Part shown: positions 1-8,940 of the stretch, piece after piece
How positions within the stretch are numbered: position 1 is the first letter of the stretch
How the letters are laid out: every line of letters begins with the position of its first letter
From: an uncultured Phycisphaerales bacterium
GTDB taxonomy: Bacteria; Planctomycetota; Phycisphaerae; Tepidisphaerales; Tepidisphaeraceae
DNA: 64,000 nucleotides
NCBI GenBank assembly: GCA_903871935.1
Contig: CAIQIQ010000081.1
Location: forward strand, 102,995 to 166,994
Reading direction: 5' to 3'
Position numbers and translations under genes: made by a program
The notes under the pieces: model-generated
Told to the model about the DNA's origin: nothing
The model's input: the letters and a program-made list of their open reading frames with translations, nothing else
Databases searched by the model: none

Positions 1-1
1 G

Positions 2-868
2 CTGGCCGAGATTGAGGACCGCCTCAACACGATAAACCGCATTCTTGGCAAGTACGGTGATTCCGTCGAAACCATAGTTGCCTACCGCACCGAGATCGGC
101 CAGAAGATCGCCGATCTGCAGCAAGATGCTTCCGATCTGGGTAACCTGGGCTCTCAGATCGAGCCCCTCACGCGCAAGCTCCGCGAACTGGGCGGCAAAC
201 TCACCGAAGCCCGCAGAAAGGCGGCTGCCCGGCTCGCTCCTCAGATCGAAACCCAGCTCTCCGAACTGGGCATGGAAAAAGCCCGCTTCACCATCAGCTT
301 CGCCGCTGCTGTACCCACGATCCCCGGCATCGATCTCCCCGCCTCGCCATCGGGCGCTGACCAGGTTGAGTTCATCATCCAGACCAATCCCGGCCAGCTT
401 GCCCAGCCCCTCCGCAAGATCGCCTCCGGTGGTGAGATGAGCCGGATCATGCTCGCCCTCAAAGGTATTCTCGCCCAGTCCGACCGAGTCAGTGTCCTGG
501 TATTCGATGAGATTGACTCCAACGTCGGCGGCCGGCTAGGATCGGTCATCGGCCTTAAGCTCCGTGACCTTGGCGTCCACCACCAGGTGCTTTGCATTAC
601 TCACCTCCCGCAGATCGCCTGCTTTGCCGATCGCCATCTTACTGTCCGCAAGACCGTCAGCGGCAAGACCACTCAGGCGGCCGTGCGCATCGTGGATGGC
701 GAGGATCGCCTTCAGGAACTCGCCGAGATGATCGGCGGTGCCCAGATCACCCCCACGACGCTGGCGCAGGTGCAGGAACTGCTCGATGCCGCCGGCACTA
801 CTGGCAATGCTGGCAGACGCAAGCGTATGATTACCGTCGCTGCTGTGAAACAGAAGAAGGGCAAGTAA
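2..868 (+). CDS. recN: DNA repair protein RecN, C-terminal half (start outside window)
   Basis: The reading frame is open from base 2, so the gene begins before the window; about 288 C-terminal residues remain of a family usually about 560 long. RecN is an SMC-like ATPase that acts in recombinational repair of double-strand breaks. Visible are the end of the coiled coil, the ABC signature ASGGEMSRIMLALK, a Walker B segment VLVFDEIDSNVGG and the H-loop segment CITHLPQIACFADRH, in the order of the RecN head domain. The last residues are basic (KRMITVAAVKQKKGK). The gap to the moxR-type gene downstream is 48 bases, so co-transcription is possible. Function follows from the family; nothing is missing in the part seen. 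Confidence 0.95.
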   Translation: MAEIEDRLNTINRILGKYGDSVETIVAYRTEIGQKIADLQQDASDLGNLGSQIEPLTRKLRELGGKLTEARRKAAARLAPQIETQLSELGMEKARFTISFAAAVPTIPGIDLPASPSGADQVEFIIQTNPGQLAQPLRKIASGGEMSRIMLALKGILAQSDRVSVLVFDEIDSNVGGRLGSVIGLKLRDLGVHHQVLCITHLPQIACFADRHLTVRKTVSGKTTQAAVRIVDGEDRLQELAEMIGGAQITPTTLAQVQELLDAAGTTGNAGRRKRMITVAAVKQKKGK

Positions 869-916
869 CATGGTTTCCGGTGTCCCAGATCAATACAAGC
901 GGGGTATACGCTAACC

Positions 917-1843
917 ATGGAAGTCATCGATCGCCTGCGCGAGAACATCAGCCGTGTCTACATGGGAAATCCCCAGGCAGTTGACCTTGTCCTGGTGGGC
1001 CTGCTTGCCCGGGGGCACGTCTTGATCGAGGATGTTCCCGGCGTCGGCAAGACCGTGCTCGCCAAGGCCCTGGCGCGCAGTATTGACTGCCGTTTCAGCC
1101 GCATCCAGCTTACTCCCGACCTGCTTCCTTCCGATCTCCTGGGCGTCTCGATCTACAACCAGCAGACCCAGGCGTTTGATTTCAAGCCCGGCCCCATCTT
1201 CGCCAACATTGTCCTGGCGGATGAGATTAACCGCACCACACCGCGCACCCAGTCGGCCCTCCTTGAAGCGATGGCCGAGGAGCAGGTCTCGTGCGACAAC
1301 CAGACCTTTGCCCTCAAGCGCCCCTTCATGGTCATTGCCACACAGAACCCTTTCGAATTTGAAGGAACCTATCACCTGCCCGAAAACCAATTCGACCGCT
1401 TCATCCTGCGGATCGATCTGGGCTACCCCGACCGCAGCAACGAACACAAAGTGCTTACCACCCAACCCTCGCGCGGCGCGCTGCAGCATCTCGAGCCCGT
1501 CGCCACGGCCGAACAGATCATCGCGGCTCAGGACGCCGTAGTGGATACCAAGATCGACTCGTCCATCATCGACTATATCCTCGATATCGTCGCCCAGACG
1601 CGAGCCAACGAACAGCTTCACCTGGGCGTCTCCACTCGCGGCGCTCTTGCCCTGAGCTCGGCAGCGCAAGCCTACGCAGTGCTGTGCGGCCGCAACTACG
1701 TTATCCCCGACGATGTGAAACAACTTGTTGTTCCCGTGCTGGCTCATCGCATCATCAGCAAGAGCTACCTGAACGATGGCGAGATGCACGGCACCGCCCG
1801 CATCCTGAACCAGATTCTGGAATCGGTCGCCGCGCCGAACTAA
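917..1843 (+). CDS. MoxR-family AAA+ ATPase
   Basis: A 308-residue AAA+ ATPase, full length for the MoxR family, which remodels or activates partner proteins, often DUF58/VWA proteins. Walker A is DVPGVGKTVLAKA near residues 40-52, Walker B is IVLADEINRT near residue 100, and sensor 1 lies in VIATQNPFEFEGTYHLPENQFDRF. The C-terminal lid holds the STRGALALSSAAQAYA helix typical of MoxR. It is followed by a DUF58 protein and a transglutaminase-like membrane protein, the usual MoxR-DUF58-TgpA order, so these three are probably one operon. The substrate is not known. Confidence 0.93.
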   Translation: MEVIDRLRENISRVYMGNPQAVDLVLVGLLARGHVLIEDVPGVGKTVLAKALARSIDCRFSRIQLTPDLLPSDLLGVSIYNQQTQAFDFKPGPIFANIVLADEINRTTPRTQSALLEAMAEEQVSCDNQTFALKRPFMVIATQNPFEFEGTYHLPENQFDRFILRIDLGYPDRSNEHKVLTTQPSRGALQHLEPVATAEQIIAAQDAVVDTKIDSSIIDYILDIVAQTRANEQLHLGVSTRGALALSSAAQAYAVLCGRNYVIPDDVKQLVVPVLAHRIISKSYLNDGEMHGTARILNQILESVAAPN

Positions 1844-1877
1844 GCGGCCACCATGCGATCTGTCAGAAGCAGTAGCG

Positions 1878-3152
1878 ATGTTCAGATCAACGTACTCAAA
1901 CCGATCCGTGATCTCCTCGGCGACGCCGGTGCGCCTCAATCCCTCAGTCGATATTTCCTTCACCGCGCTGGTCTATTTCGGCGCCACGCTCTTCATTGGC
2001 GTCGCCGCCATGAACTCCCAGACCAATCTGCTCTTCGGCGTGTTCGGGTTGATGATGGGAGTGCTGATCGTTGCCGGGTATATCAGCCGTTTCAGCCTGA
2101 AGAAGCTCGATATCCGCCGCGCCCTGCCCGATCAGCTCGTGGTCGGCCAACAGGCAACCATCGTATACTCTGTCGCCAACCGCAAACGTTTCTGGCCCAG
2201 CATCTCCGTTGCCGTCGGCGAGATCGATGGATGCGAAGCCTTCAACCGGCAGCCTTATGCTTACCTGATGCATGTGGCCGCACGTTTCAGCACGCAGCTC
2301 ATTGTGCAGTTTCAGCCCAAGCGCCGTGGCGTTCACAATCTGGAGTCGTATCAGATCAGCACCAGTTTCCCGTTCGGCTTCATCCGACGCGCAGCCGTCT
2401 GCCGCCAGAAGGATACCATCGTCGTCCTGCCCGCCATCGCCAAGGTAGATCCCCACTTTCTATCGATGTGCATGTCCGCTGAAACCTCCGGTTCCCACAT
2501 GCGCCCGCACCGTGGCGGCCATGATGAGTTCTACGGCGTCAAGGAATACCGCGGTGGTGAGAACCCCCGCCTGATTCACTGGAAGCGCTCTGCCCGTACC
2601 GGAACTTTGGTTGTCCGCGAGATGAGCCGCATTGCCCTGCCCCGCCTGCTCATCCTTGTCGACACCATGCGCGATCGCAGAGAGGACAATCCGCCCACCC
2701 GGGCTGAGATCGAAAAAGTCATCGCCATGGTGGCTTCGGCCGCCTCCTTTGCGCTGGATCGTGGCTATGCCGTGGGCCTCTGCGTCTGGTCCGGCGATTG
2801 GATCTTCATCCCGCCCAACGGCGGCAAACACCATCGTCGTGATCTGTTGTCCATCCTGGCCAAGCTCCCTGCTAACCCACGCGCCGACATGCTCGCGGGT
2901 ATGGATGTTGTTTTCCCCAGACTCGAGCATGGAACCACACTCGTCATCCTCACCGCTCGGGCCACCCCATCCAACATCGCGCCTCGCCATCGGGGTCATA
3001 TTATCGTCCTCTCCAGCATCGACCCGACGGTGAATGGCCTGTTCCTCTTCCCGCCAACCGTCCTCTTCGATCACTGCATGCCCGTCGATCAGGATTCCCC
3101 GGGGTCCTCCAGCACGAGGCGCCGCAACCACGAAAGCCCCAGCCGTGTATGA
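1878..3152 (+). CDS. DUF58 domain membrane protein
   Basis: A 424-residue protein with two hydrophobic segments near residues 30-75 followed by a soluble part carrying the DUF58 signature, GVKEYRGGENPRLIHWKRSA near residues 217-236, and a von Willebrand A-like fold after it (LPRLLILVDTMRD). DUF58 proteins are the usual partners of MoxR ATPases. It begins 34 bases after the moxR-type gene and its stop overlaps the likely GTG start of the transglutaminase gene by 8 bases, so translational coupling is likely. The biochemical role of DUF58 is not established. Confidence 0.9.
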   Translation: MFRSTYSNRSVISSATPVRLNPSVDISFTALVYFGATLFIGVAAMNSQTNLLFGVFGLMMGVLIVAGYISRFSLKKLDIRRALPDQLVVGQQATIVYSVANRKRFWPSISVAVGEIDGCEAFNRQPYAYLMHVAARFSTQLIVQFQPKRRGVHNLESYQISTSFPFGFIRRAAVCRQKDTIVVLPAIAKVDPHFLSMCMSAETSGSHMRPHRGGHDEFYGVKEYRGGENPRLIHWKRSARTGTLVVREMSRIALPRLLILVDTMRDRREDNPPTRAEIEKVIAMVASAASFALDRGYAVGLCVWSGDWIFIPPNGGKHHRRDLLSILAKLPANPRADMLAGMDVVFPRLEHGTTLVILTARATPSNIAPRHRGHIIVLSSIDPTVNGLFLFPPTVLFDHCMPVDQDSPGSSSTRRRNHESPSRV

Positions 3153-5442
3153 CATCCGTCAATTCCGTCCGACATTCTACCTGGTGCTGATCCTCGCACT
3201 CGGAGGCTACGGCATTGCCCTCGAATCGCTGCCCCATTTTCTCGCCGGTGTCTTGCTTGCCATGCTCTATGCCCTGCTGGTATTCCGCGGGGTGACGTTT
3301 CTGATACCGCGTCTGGTCGCCTCTGCCCTGGCCGTGCTCAGCGGCGTCTGGAACCTGTTGGGCCTGGTCCTCGGCACCACCAGCCCCATGCTGGCTATCA
3401 GCCAGTGGCTGTTCATGCTGGTACTGATCACCCTCTACTCTCGCCGCGACAACCGCGCCTATGGCCAGATGCTGGTGATGAGTCTGGTCCTGATGGTTGC
3501 CGGCGCCGTCAACAGCGCCAGCTTCCTCTTTGGCATCATCCTTATTCTCTACCTGTTCACCGCGCTTTACAGCTGTTTGCTGTTCCATCTCAAAGTAGAG
3601 TCCGAACATGCGACCCGCGCTTACAACCTGACCGGCAGCCAGGCCCTGTCCGGCTCCCTGCGCCATGATCAGCGGCACTTCAATCGCTCGATGCGCCGGC
3701 TTGCCACCCTCGTCTGCTCCGTCGCGGTCACCTCGGGCCTGTTGGTCTTCCTGCTCTTCCCGCGATCGCATGTTTCTGCCGCATTTGCCATGGCGGCACA
3801 AGGACGCCAGGGCACTTCCCTCACCGGCTTCTCCGAACGGATGGGGTTTGACCAGATCGCCAAGATCACCCAGAACGACGAGGTCATCGCCGATGTCTCA
3901 CTATCCGAGAACGGCAACCCGCTGCCCCCGTCAGACATCTATCTCCGCGGCATGACTCTCGATGTCTACACCGGCGGCTCCAAACCTCCATCGCGGCAGC
4001 ACGACTACCAGTGGATCCGCAGCACCGAAAGCCGCGAGAGACCTGTGCAATACCATTTGGCCCCCGGCCAATGGCAATCGCTGACCTCCACCCGTGGGGC
4101 AAGGCAGATCCACCAGACCGTCCTTCTCCAGCCTACCGGCACATCCACGCTCTTCGCTCTAAATGGTATCTCCTCCATTGCCGCCGATGCCGGCTCGGAC
4201 GTGCGGTATTTCACCACGGACGGATCCCTGCGCGTTTCCGATTTGTCCCATGCGGCCCTCCGCTATGACGCCATCAGCACCGGCGAGCCCCCTCCCCCTC
4301 TGCCTCTACGCATGTCCGATCCCGAGTCTCGACTCAGTCGTCTTGCCTCCTCGCGCATTGACCCCGCCATCGCCACATACGCCTCCCGTCCGGACGTCAG
4401 CGGTTCCGATGCCAACGGCTCTTTCGCCGTCCAGCGCGACAAAAACAGCGCCGTACCCACGGCCCTGGATGAAAAGATCGCCGCGGCGATCTGCCACCAC
4501 CTCCAATCCGATTTCAAGTACACGCTTGACCTCACCGACATCGTTCGAGATCCGAGCAAGGATCCCCTCGTCCAGTTCCTCAATGACTTCAAACGCGGCC
4601 ACTGCGAGTACTTCGCCGGCGCCATGACCGTGATGTGCCAGTCGCTGGGCCTCACCGCCCGCGTGGTCATCGGCTTCCACGCCGCGGCTGATGATTACAA
4701 CGCCGTTGGGGGCTATTACGTCATCCGCCAGTCACACGCCCATGCCTGGGTCGAAGTACTCACACCGCAAGGCTGGAAATCGTTCGACCCGACCACCGGC
4801 AACTCCTCCTACACTCCCCCGACTATCCGCGGCATGTTCGGCCCCTTTGCCGATTTCTTCGATTATCTCCAATACAAGTGGGCTTCGTCGGTGGTGATCT
4901 ATGACAACCGCAATACGTCCGTCATCGACAATGTCCGCTCAGGCATCAGCGCCTCGCTGGAGCATGGCCATCGCATGCTCGATTCGGCTCAGCAGTATAT
5001 GCATTCTGAACAGGGCTTGCGTGCCTCTGCCCGTATTCTGGTCGCCGTGATCATTATCCTTGCGACCGGCCTCCTGCTGACCATTGCCATCTACCTCATC
5101 GCGCGCCGGCGGCTGAATCTTCGGGCCCAGCGCATCGGTCTGGGCGCTCTGCCTTCGCAAGATCGGCTGCGCCTCGCCAGACAGTTGCGCTTCTACGATG
5201 ATCTTCTGCAACTGCTGGCACGCCAGCGCATCGGCCGGCCGCCCCATCTCACTCCGCGCGAATTCGCCGGCAGCCTTGGCTTCCTTCCCTCTGAGGTCTA
5301 TACCAAAGTTGGCCAGATCACCGAGGTCTTCTATCGCGTCCGCTACGGCGACCAGCCGCTGGCCACTCACGAACTGCACCAGGTCGATTCGGTCATCGCC
5401 GATATCGACGCCAAACTCAGCGTCCAGCGCCCGCGCGCATAA
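3145..5442 (+). CDS. TgpA-like transglutaminase membrane protein with DUF4129-like tail
   Basis: From the GTG at 3145, which overlaps the DUF58 stop by 8 bases and starts just before the first membrane helix, the protein is 765 residues. An in-frame ATG at 3034 would add a non-hydrophobic stretch lying inside the previous gene, so it is less likely. About six N-terminal membrane helices are followed by a periplasmic transglutaminase-like core with candidate triad Cys487 (GHCEYFAGAM), His533 (HAHAWVEV) and Asp548 (KSFDPTTG). A helix near residue 640 leads to a cytoplasmic tail (TPREFAGSLGF) like DUF4129. The three-gene unit matches the MoxR-DUF58-TgpA arrangement; the protein or peptide substrate is unknown. 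Confidence 0.9.
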   Translation: MYDIRQFRPTFYLVLILALGGYGIALESLPHFLAGVLLAMLYALLVFRGVTFLIPRLVASALAVLSGVWNLLGLVLGTTSPMLAISQWLFMLVLITLYSRRDNRAYGQMLVMSLVLMVAGAVNSASFLFGIILILYLFTALYSCLLFHLKVESEHATRAYNLTGSQALSGSLRHDQRHFNRSMRRLATLVCSVAVTSGLLVFLLFPRSHVSAAFAMAAQGRQGTSLTGFSERMGFDQIAKITQNDEVIADVSLSENGNPLPPSDIYLRGMTLDVYTGGSKPPSRQHDYQWIRSTESRERPVQYHLAPGQWQSLTSTRGARQIHQTVLLQPTGTSTLFALNGISSIAADAGSDVRYFTTDGSLRVSDLSHAALRYDAISTGEPPPPLPLRMSDPESRLSRLASSRIDPAIATYASRPDVSGSDANGSFAVQRDKNSAVPTALDEKIAAAICHHLQSDFKYTLDLTDIVRDPSKDPLVQFLNDFKRGHCEYFAGAMTVMCQSLGLTARVVIGFHAAADDYNAVGGYYVIRQSHAHAWVEVLTPQGWKSFDPTTGNSSYTPPTIRGMFGPFADFFDYLQYKWASSVVIYDNRNTSVIDNVRSGISASLEHGHRMLDSAQQYMHSEQGLRASARILVAVIIILATGLLLTIAIYLIARRRLNLRAQRIGLGALPSQDRLRLARQLRFYDDLLQLLARQRIGRPPHLTPREFAGSLGFLPSEVYTKVGQITEVFYRVRYGDQPLATHELHQVDSVIADIDAKLSVQRPRA

Positions 5443-5484
5443 GCCCTCTGCATGCCGGGCGGCCCGTAGTCCAGCATTCTCCCA

Positions 5485-6846
5485 TCACGCCGATTGTTTC
5501 TGCGGCTTGAAACCGTTGAATGTCTGAGGTGTCTCGTACACGATGGAGCGGGCAATGCTGATGGCATCTTCAAAACTATACTGCCCTTGCTCGATCTTCT
5601 GAGCCAGCACCGACGCAAGCTGCTTGCGAATGAGGAATGCCTTGCCGTAGGTCCACTCGATGCAGTACGCATCCGAGAAGAATCCAACGTGCTTGTTCAC
5701 CGGAACCATATCCAGCCGCTGGCACATCACCTGGCGCATGGCATCGGGATTGAAGTTGTGCCACCACACGCCGGCGAGGCTCAGGTTGGGCAGCTCGCGA
5801 GCCATGGTGCACAGAGTCTGGTCGGCATGCCGGCTGGCCACAAAGCACTGGAAACGCAGCTTTGAGTGCCGGCCGATCATCTCCGCCACCTGCCGCAGCG
5901 TCGTCTGCCGCATGAAGCTGCCCGTCTCATACGGCAGCGGCTCGGCCGCAAAGCTGAACTGGTACACCAGCTTGTCGGCAAGCTTCGCCTCCAGCTCGGT
6001 GAGGAAATGCTCCTGGATATACGAGACGTAGATATCACGTTCCGACTCGCCCGCCTGCCCCCGACGGGCAATGGCGGCCTCCATTTCGGCATCGGTAACG
6101 TTGCGGTAGTTGATGTCCGTGGAGATATGCGTTGCCATTGAAACGCACATGTCTGTCGGAATGACACTGACATAGTGCTTGATGGCGGCATGAACATCCG
6201 CCAGGCTGCGGATCACGCGCTCCGTCGCCGGGCGCGTGCCCGAACCGATGGGCGCTGGGCTTTCCGGGGGACGGCCCCAGGTGCGCTCCAGGTCATACAG
6301 CGCGGTATCGAACTCACCCCACTGGCAGCGGGCGAACATGCCCCATTCCAGCGTGTACTGGAAGAGATTGTCATCGTTCTTGCCCCAGCGCCGCGCCAGT
6401 TCCGTACTGCTGCGCTGGATATTGAGCTTATTGATCACCGAGTAATGCCACGCGCGGTCATCGCTTCGCTCGCGGATGATCGCATCCAGCTTCTTCCAGT
6501 TGGACGCCGTGATCGGCTCATTCCAGTTATACAGATCGCGCAGGATCGTCCGCACACCCCAGAAAACGTGCGTGTTGCGAATGGACTGCAGATAGGGCAA
6601 TGCTTCCTGCACGCGCTGATGGCCCTCTTCCAATGTCGGGAAGCCCGGATACTCCGTCAGGCGCTTGCCGCTAGGACAGCCGGCACCGTAGAGATCGCTG
6701 ACGACAAAGTGGTACAGGAGGATATCGTGCAGCCCGCGGGCTCCCAGCCGCCCGGCGACAAGGTGAGTGTGAATATCAATCATCGGAAGCTCGGCCAGAG
6801 CCCCCATGACTTTGTCCATCAACGCTGTGGTTTGCATCGTCGACAT
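5485..6846 (-). CDS. Uronate isomerase-like amidohydrolase-superfamily protein
   Basis: A 453-residue protein that opens with the metal-binding motif PMIDIHTHL (residues 21-29) of the amidohydrolase superfamily. The overall pattern, including a C-terminal DAYCIEWTYGKAFLIRKQLA segment, resembles the glucuronate/uronate isomerase (UxaC) family, which interconverts aldo- and keto-uronates. The assignment to that exact reaction is an inference, since the middle of the protein is divergent. AGGAAAGGAA lies upstream of the ATG. A class II aldolase and a PfkB kinase follow the same strand order at short spacing, so the three genes probably form an operon for degrading a sugar acid or related sugar. 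Confidence 0.75.
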   Translation of the reverse strand: MSTMQTTALMDKVMGALAELPMIDIHTHLVAGRLGARGLHDILLYHFVVSDLYGAGCPSGKRLTEYPGFPTLEEGHQRVQEALPYLQSIRNTHVFWGVRTILRDLYNWNEPITASNWKKLDAIIRERSDDRAWHYSVINKLNIQRSSTELARRWGKNDDNLFQYTLEWGMFARCQWGEFDTALYDLERTWGRPPESPAPIGSGTRPATERVIRSLADVHAAIKHYVSVIPTDMCVSMATHISTDINYRNVTDAEMEAAIARRGQAGESERDIYVSYIQEHFLTELEAKLADKLVYQFSFAAEPLPYETGSFMRQTTLRQVAEMIGRHSKLRFQCFVASRHADQTLCTMARELPNLSLAGVWWHNFNPDAMRQVMCQRLDMVPVNKHVGFFSDAYCIEWTYGKAFLIRKQLASVLAQKIEQGQYSFEDAISIARSIVYETPQTFNGFKPQKQSA

Positions 6847-6896
6847 TGTGTTACGTTCCTTTCCTGTTCTGCTTTACAAGTGTGCCCGATTTCAAC

Positions 6897-7751
6897 TCAT
6901 GCCTTCCCAACCGCACCGGTTGCCCGCAGCCAGCGCTCGATCACTTCCTCCAGCGCCGCCGTGGCCACCGCCATGGTCGTTGGCACCCACTGCTGCTTCG
7001 CCCCCTGCCACTGTTTCATGAGGGCATTCCGCACCGTTGTCACCAGATCCGTCGCCACATTGACCTTTGCCATCCCCAGCGAGATCGCCCGCCGCAGATC
7101 CTCCGCCGGCGTGCCCGATCCGCCATGCAGCACCAGCGGCACGCTCACCGCCTTGCGGATGGCGGCCAACCGGTCAAAATCAAACCGCGGCAGGCGCGTG
7201 TAATGTCCATGGGCATTGCCAATGGAAATCGCCAGCACATCCACACCAGTGGCTTCCACATAGGCAACCGCTTCTTCCGGTTGTGTCAGCGTCGATTCCC
7301 TATCCGACTCCACCGACATGGTATCGGCCTTTCCGACATGGCCAATCTCACCCTCCACCGTCACACCCTTCGGCCGGCAGTGTTTCACCACCTCGCGCAG
7401 CGCATTGACATTCTCATCCCACGGCTTCGTCGAATAGTCCAACATCGCGGACGTATATCCCGCCGCCAGGCACTCATCCACCAGTTCCAGTGAATCGCCA
7501 TGATCCAGGTGCAGCGCCGCGGGCACTGGATACTTCTTGATCAGGTGCCGCGTAATCGCCGCCAGCACATCCGGCCGGACCAGGGGAAACTCCCCCGGGC
7601 CGCTCATCACGATCACCGGCGCCTTCAGCTTCGCCGCGGTCTTAAGCACCATCTCTGTAGATTCGGCGTTCCAACTGCAGAACGCCGGTATGGCGTAACC
7701 TTCTTTGTACGCCTTGGCCATCAACACCGACATCGGAAGCAAATCACCCAT
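6897..7751 (-). CDS. Class II fructose/tagatose-bisphosphate aldolase family protein
   Basis: A 284-residue zinc-dependent aldolase, near the usual length of GatY/KbaY and class II Fba proteins. Visible motifs are the zinc ligands in LHLDHGDS and GNAHGHY, the acidic VEGEIGHVG strand, and the phosphate-binding LHGGSGTP and KVNVATDL segments. The enzyme should cleave a ketose 1-phosphate or 1,6-bisphosphate into a three-carbon phosphate and an aldehyde; the substrate cannot be told from sequence. AAGGA lies 8 bases before the ATG. It sits between a PfkB kinase gene (29 bases away) and a uronate isomerase-like gene, consistent with kinase then aldolase steps in one pathway. Confidence 0.9.
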   Translation of the reverse strand: MGDLLPMSVLMAKAYKEGYAIPAFCSWNAESTEMVLKTAAKLKAPVIVMSGPGEFPLVRPDVLAAITRHLIKKYPVPAALHLDHGDSLELVDECLAAGYTSAMLDYSTKPWDENVNALREVVKHCRPKGVTVEGEIGHVGKADTMSVESDRESTLTQPEEAVAYVEATGVDVLAISIGNAHGHYTRLPRFDFDRLAAIRKAVSVPLVLHGGSGTPAEDLRRAISLGMAKVNVATDLVTTVRNALMKQWQGAKQQWVPTTMAVATAALEEVIERWLRATGAVGKA

Positions 7752-7780
7752 CAGAGTATCCTTATATGGTAAAGATAGAT

Positions 7781-8734
7781 TTATCGTAATTGCGCGGTCT
7801 TGAGAAACTCCTGGAGTTGCGACAACGTTGGTATCCCCGTCTGCCCGCCTGGGCGAGTTGCCTTCATCGCCGCCGCGGCCGAAGCAAAACGGATGCGCTC
7901 CGGCAACGCCATGCCGCGGGCCACTGCCGTCGCATAGGCGCCATGAAACACATCACCACATCCCGTGGTATCCACCACTTCGACAGCAAATGCTTTCTGA
8001 TGCTGAGGGTTGCCCGCCATGCCTTCATCCAAGTACCAGCACCCGTTTGCGCCGCAGGTTACCACGACCGCTTTCCGCCCGGCCGCCCACAAGGCCTTGG
8101 CAGCATCAGATGCGTTATTCGCTCGTGTCAGATGCAGCGCAAAGTCCTGCGACAACACCAGGTGATCGACCGCCGCCAGCACCTGCCCAAACAGCGGATC
8201 GCTGTCATCCTCCATGTCAGCCACAATCGCCACACCGTTCTTCCGGGCAATCGTCGCCGCCCGCAGATTCCCCTTCATTCCATATTGATCGATAAAGATC
8301 ACACGGGCCGAGGCCAGCGTAGCCTCATCCGGCCGCGTATCGTGCGCACCCAACAGGGTTCCGAACTGGAAATAGATCGTCCTGGCCCCATCCGCCGCGA
8401 CGGCGATCCGCGAATGCACCGGCGCCGCCGCCGAATCCCGTACAATCGTCGCCGTCTCAATGCCTTCGCGTACCAACGTCGCCTCAACGAAGTGAGAAAG
8501 ATCATCCTCACCCAGCATCCCGGCAAATGCGCACCGGGCTCCCAGCCGCGATGCCGCCACCAGCGCAGTCGCCGTCAACCCGCCACATTGTCGCTCTGAC
8601 CGCAACACTCGCGCCTTGCCGTCGGCCGGCGGAATCGCCTGCACATACAGCAGTTCATCAACCGCCGTGCACCCCAGCCCCAGCACATCCAGCCGCCGTC
8701 GAGCAACATCTACAGTATTGGAAACCACTGACAT
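7781..8734 (-). CDS. PfkB-family carbohydrate kinase
   Basis: From the ATG at 8734 the protein is 317 residues, normal for ribokinase/PfkB kinases. An upstream in-frame TTG at 8779 would add 15 residues. The C-terminal signature VVDTTGCGDVFHGAYA carries the catalytic Asp in a GCGD form of the usual GAGD anion hole, and an N-terminal CGGLTATALVAASRLGA segment matches the family's glycine pair. It should phosphorylate a sugar or sugar acid with ATP. Its place as first gene of the minus-strand set with an aldolase and a uronate isomerase-like protein suggests that its product feeds the aldolase. The exact sugar is unknown. Confidence 0.88.
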   Translation of the reverse strand: MSVVSNTVDVARRRLDVLGLGCTAVDELLYVQAIPPADGKARVLRSERQCGGLTATALVAASRLGARCAFAGMLGEDDLSHFVEATLVREGIETATIVRDSAAAPVHSRIAVAADGARTIYFQFGTLLGAHDTRPDEATLASARVIFIDQYGMKGNLRAATIARKNGVAIVADMEDDSDPLFGQVLAAVDHLVLSQDFALHLTRANNASDAAKALWAAGRKAVVVTCGANGCWYLDEGMAGNPQHQKAFAVEVVDTTGCGDVFHGAYATAVARGMALPERIRFASAAAAMKATRPGGQTGIPTLSQLQEFLKTAQLR

Positions 8735-8940
8735 AGTAATGATGGATGGGGAGAGTAAACGAAACCCGACGCAGGTCAATTGGCAGGCGATGAGCGCTTG
8801 GCACCGCGAGCGGCAACTGGGGCAGATTGGTTACAGACTCCTCCAGGGAGCACATGCGTTTGCTCTGAGAGTTCTGGCGATAGACAAGCCGTACTCTGTA
8901 CGTAACATAGGGCACTGCTTCGGCAAAAGGATGCCCGCCC

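Noticed and set aside
911..1963. Minus-strand open frame of 350 codons opposite the MoxR gene
   Set aside because: It mirrors the MoxR coding sequence, with no domain and no ribosome site; a GC-rich shadow.
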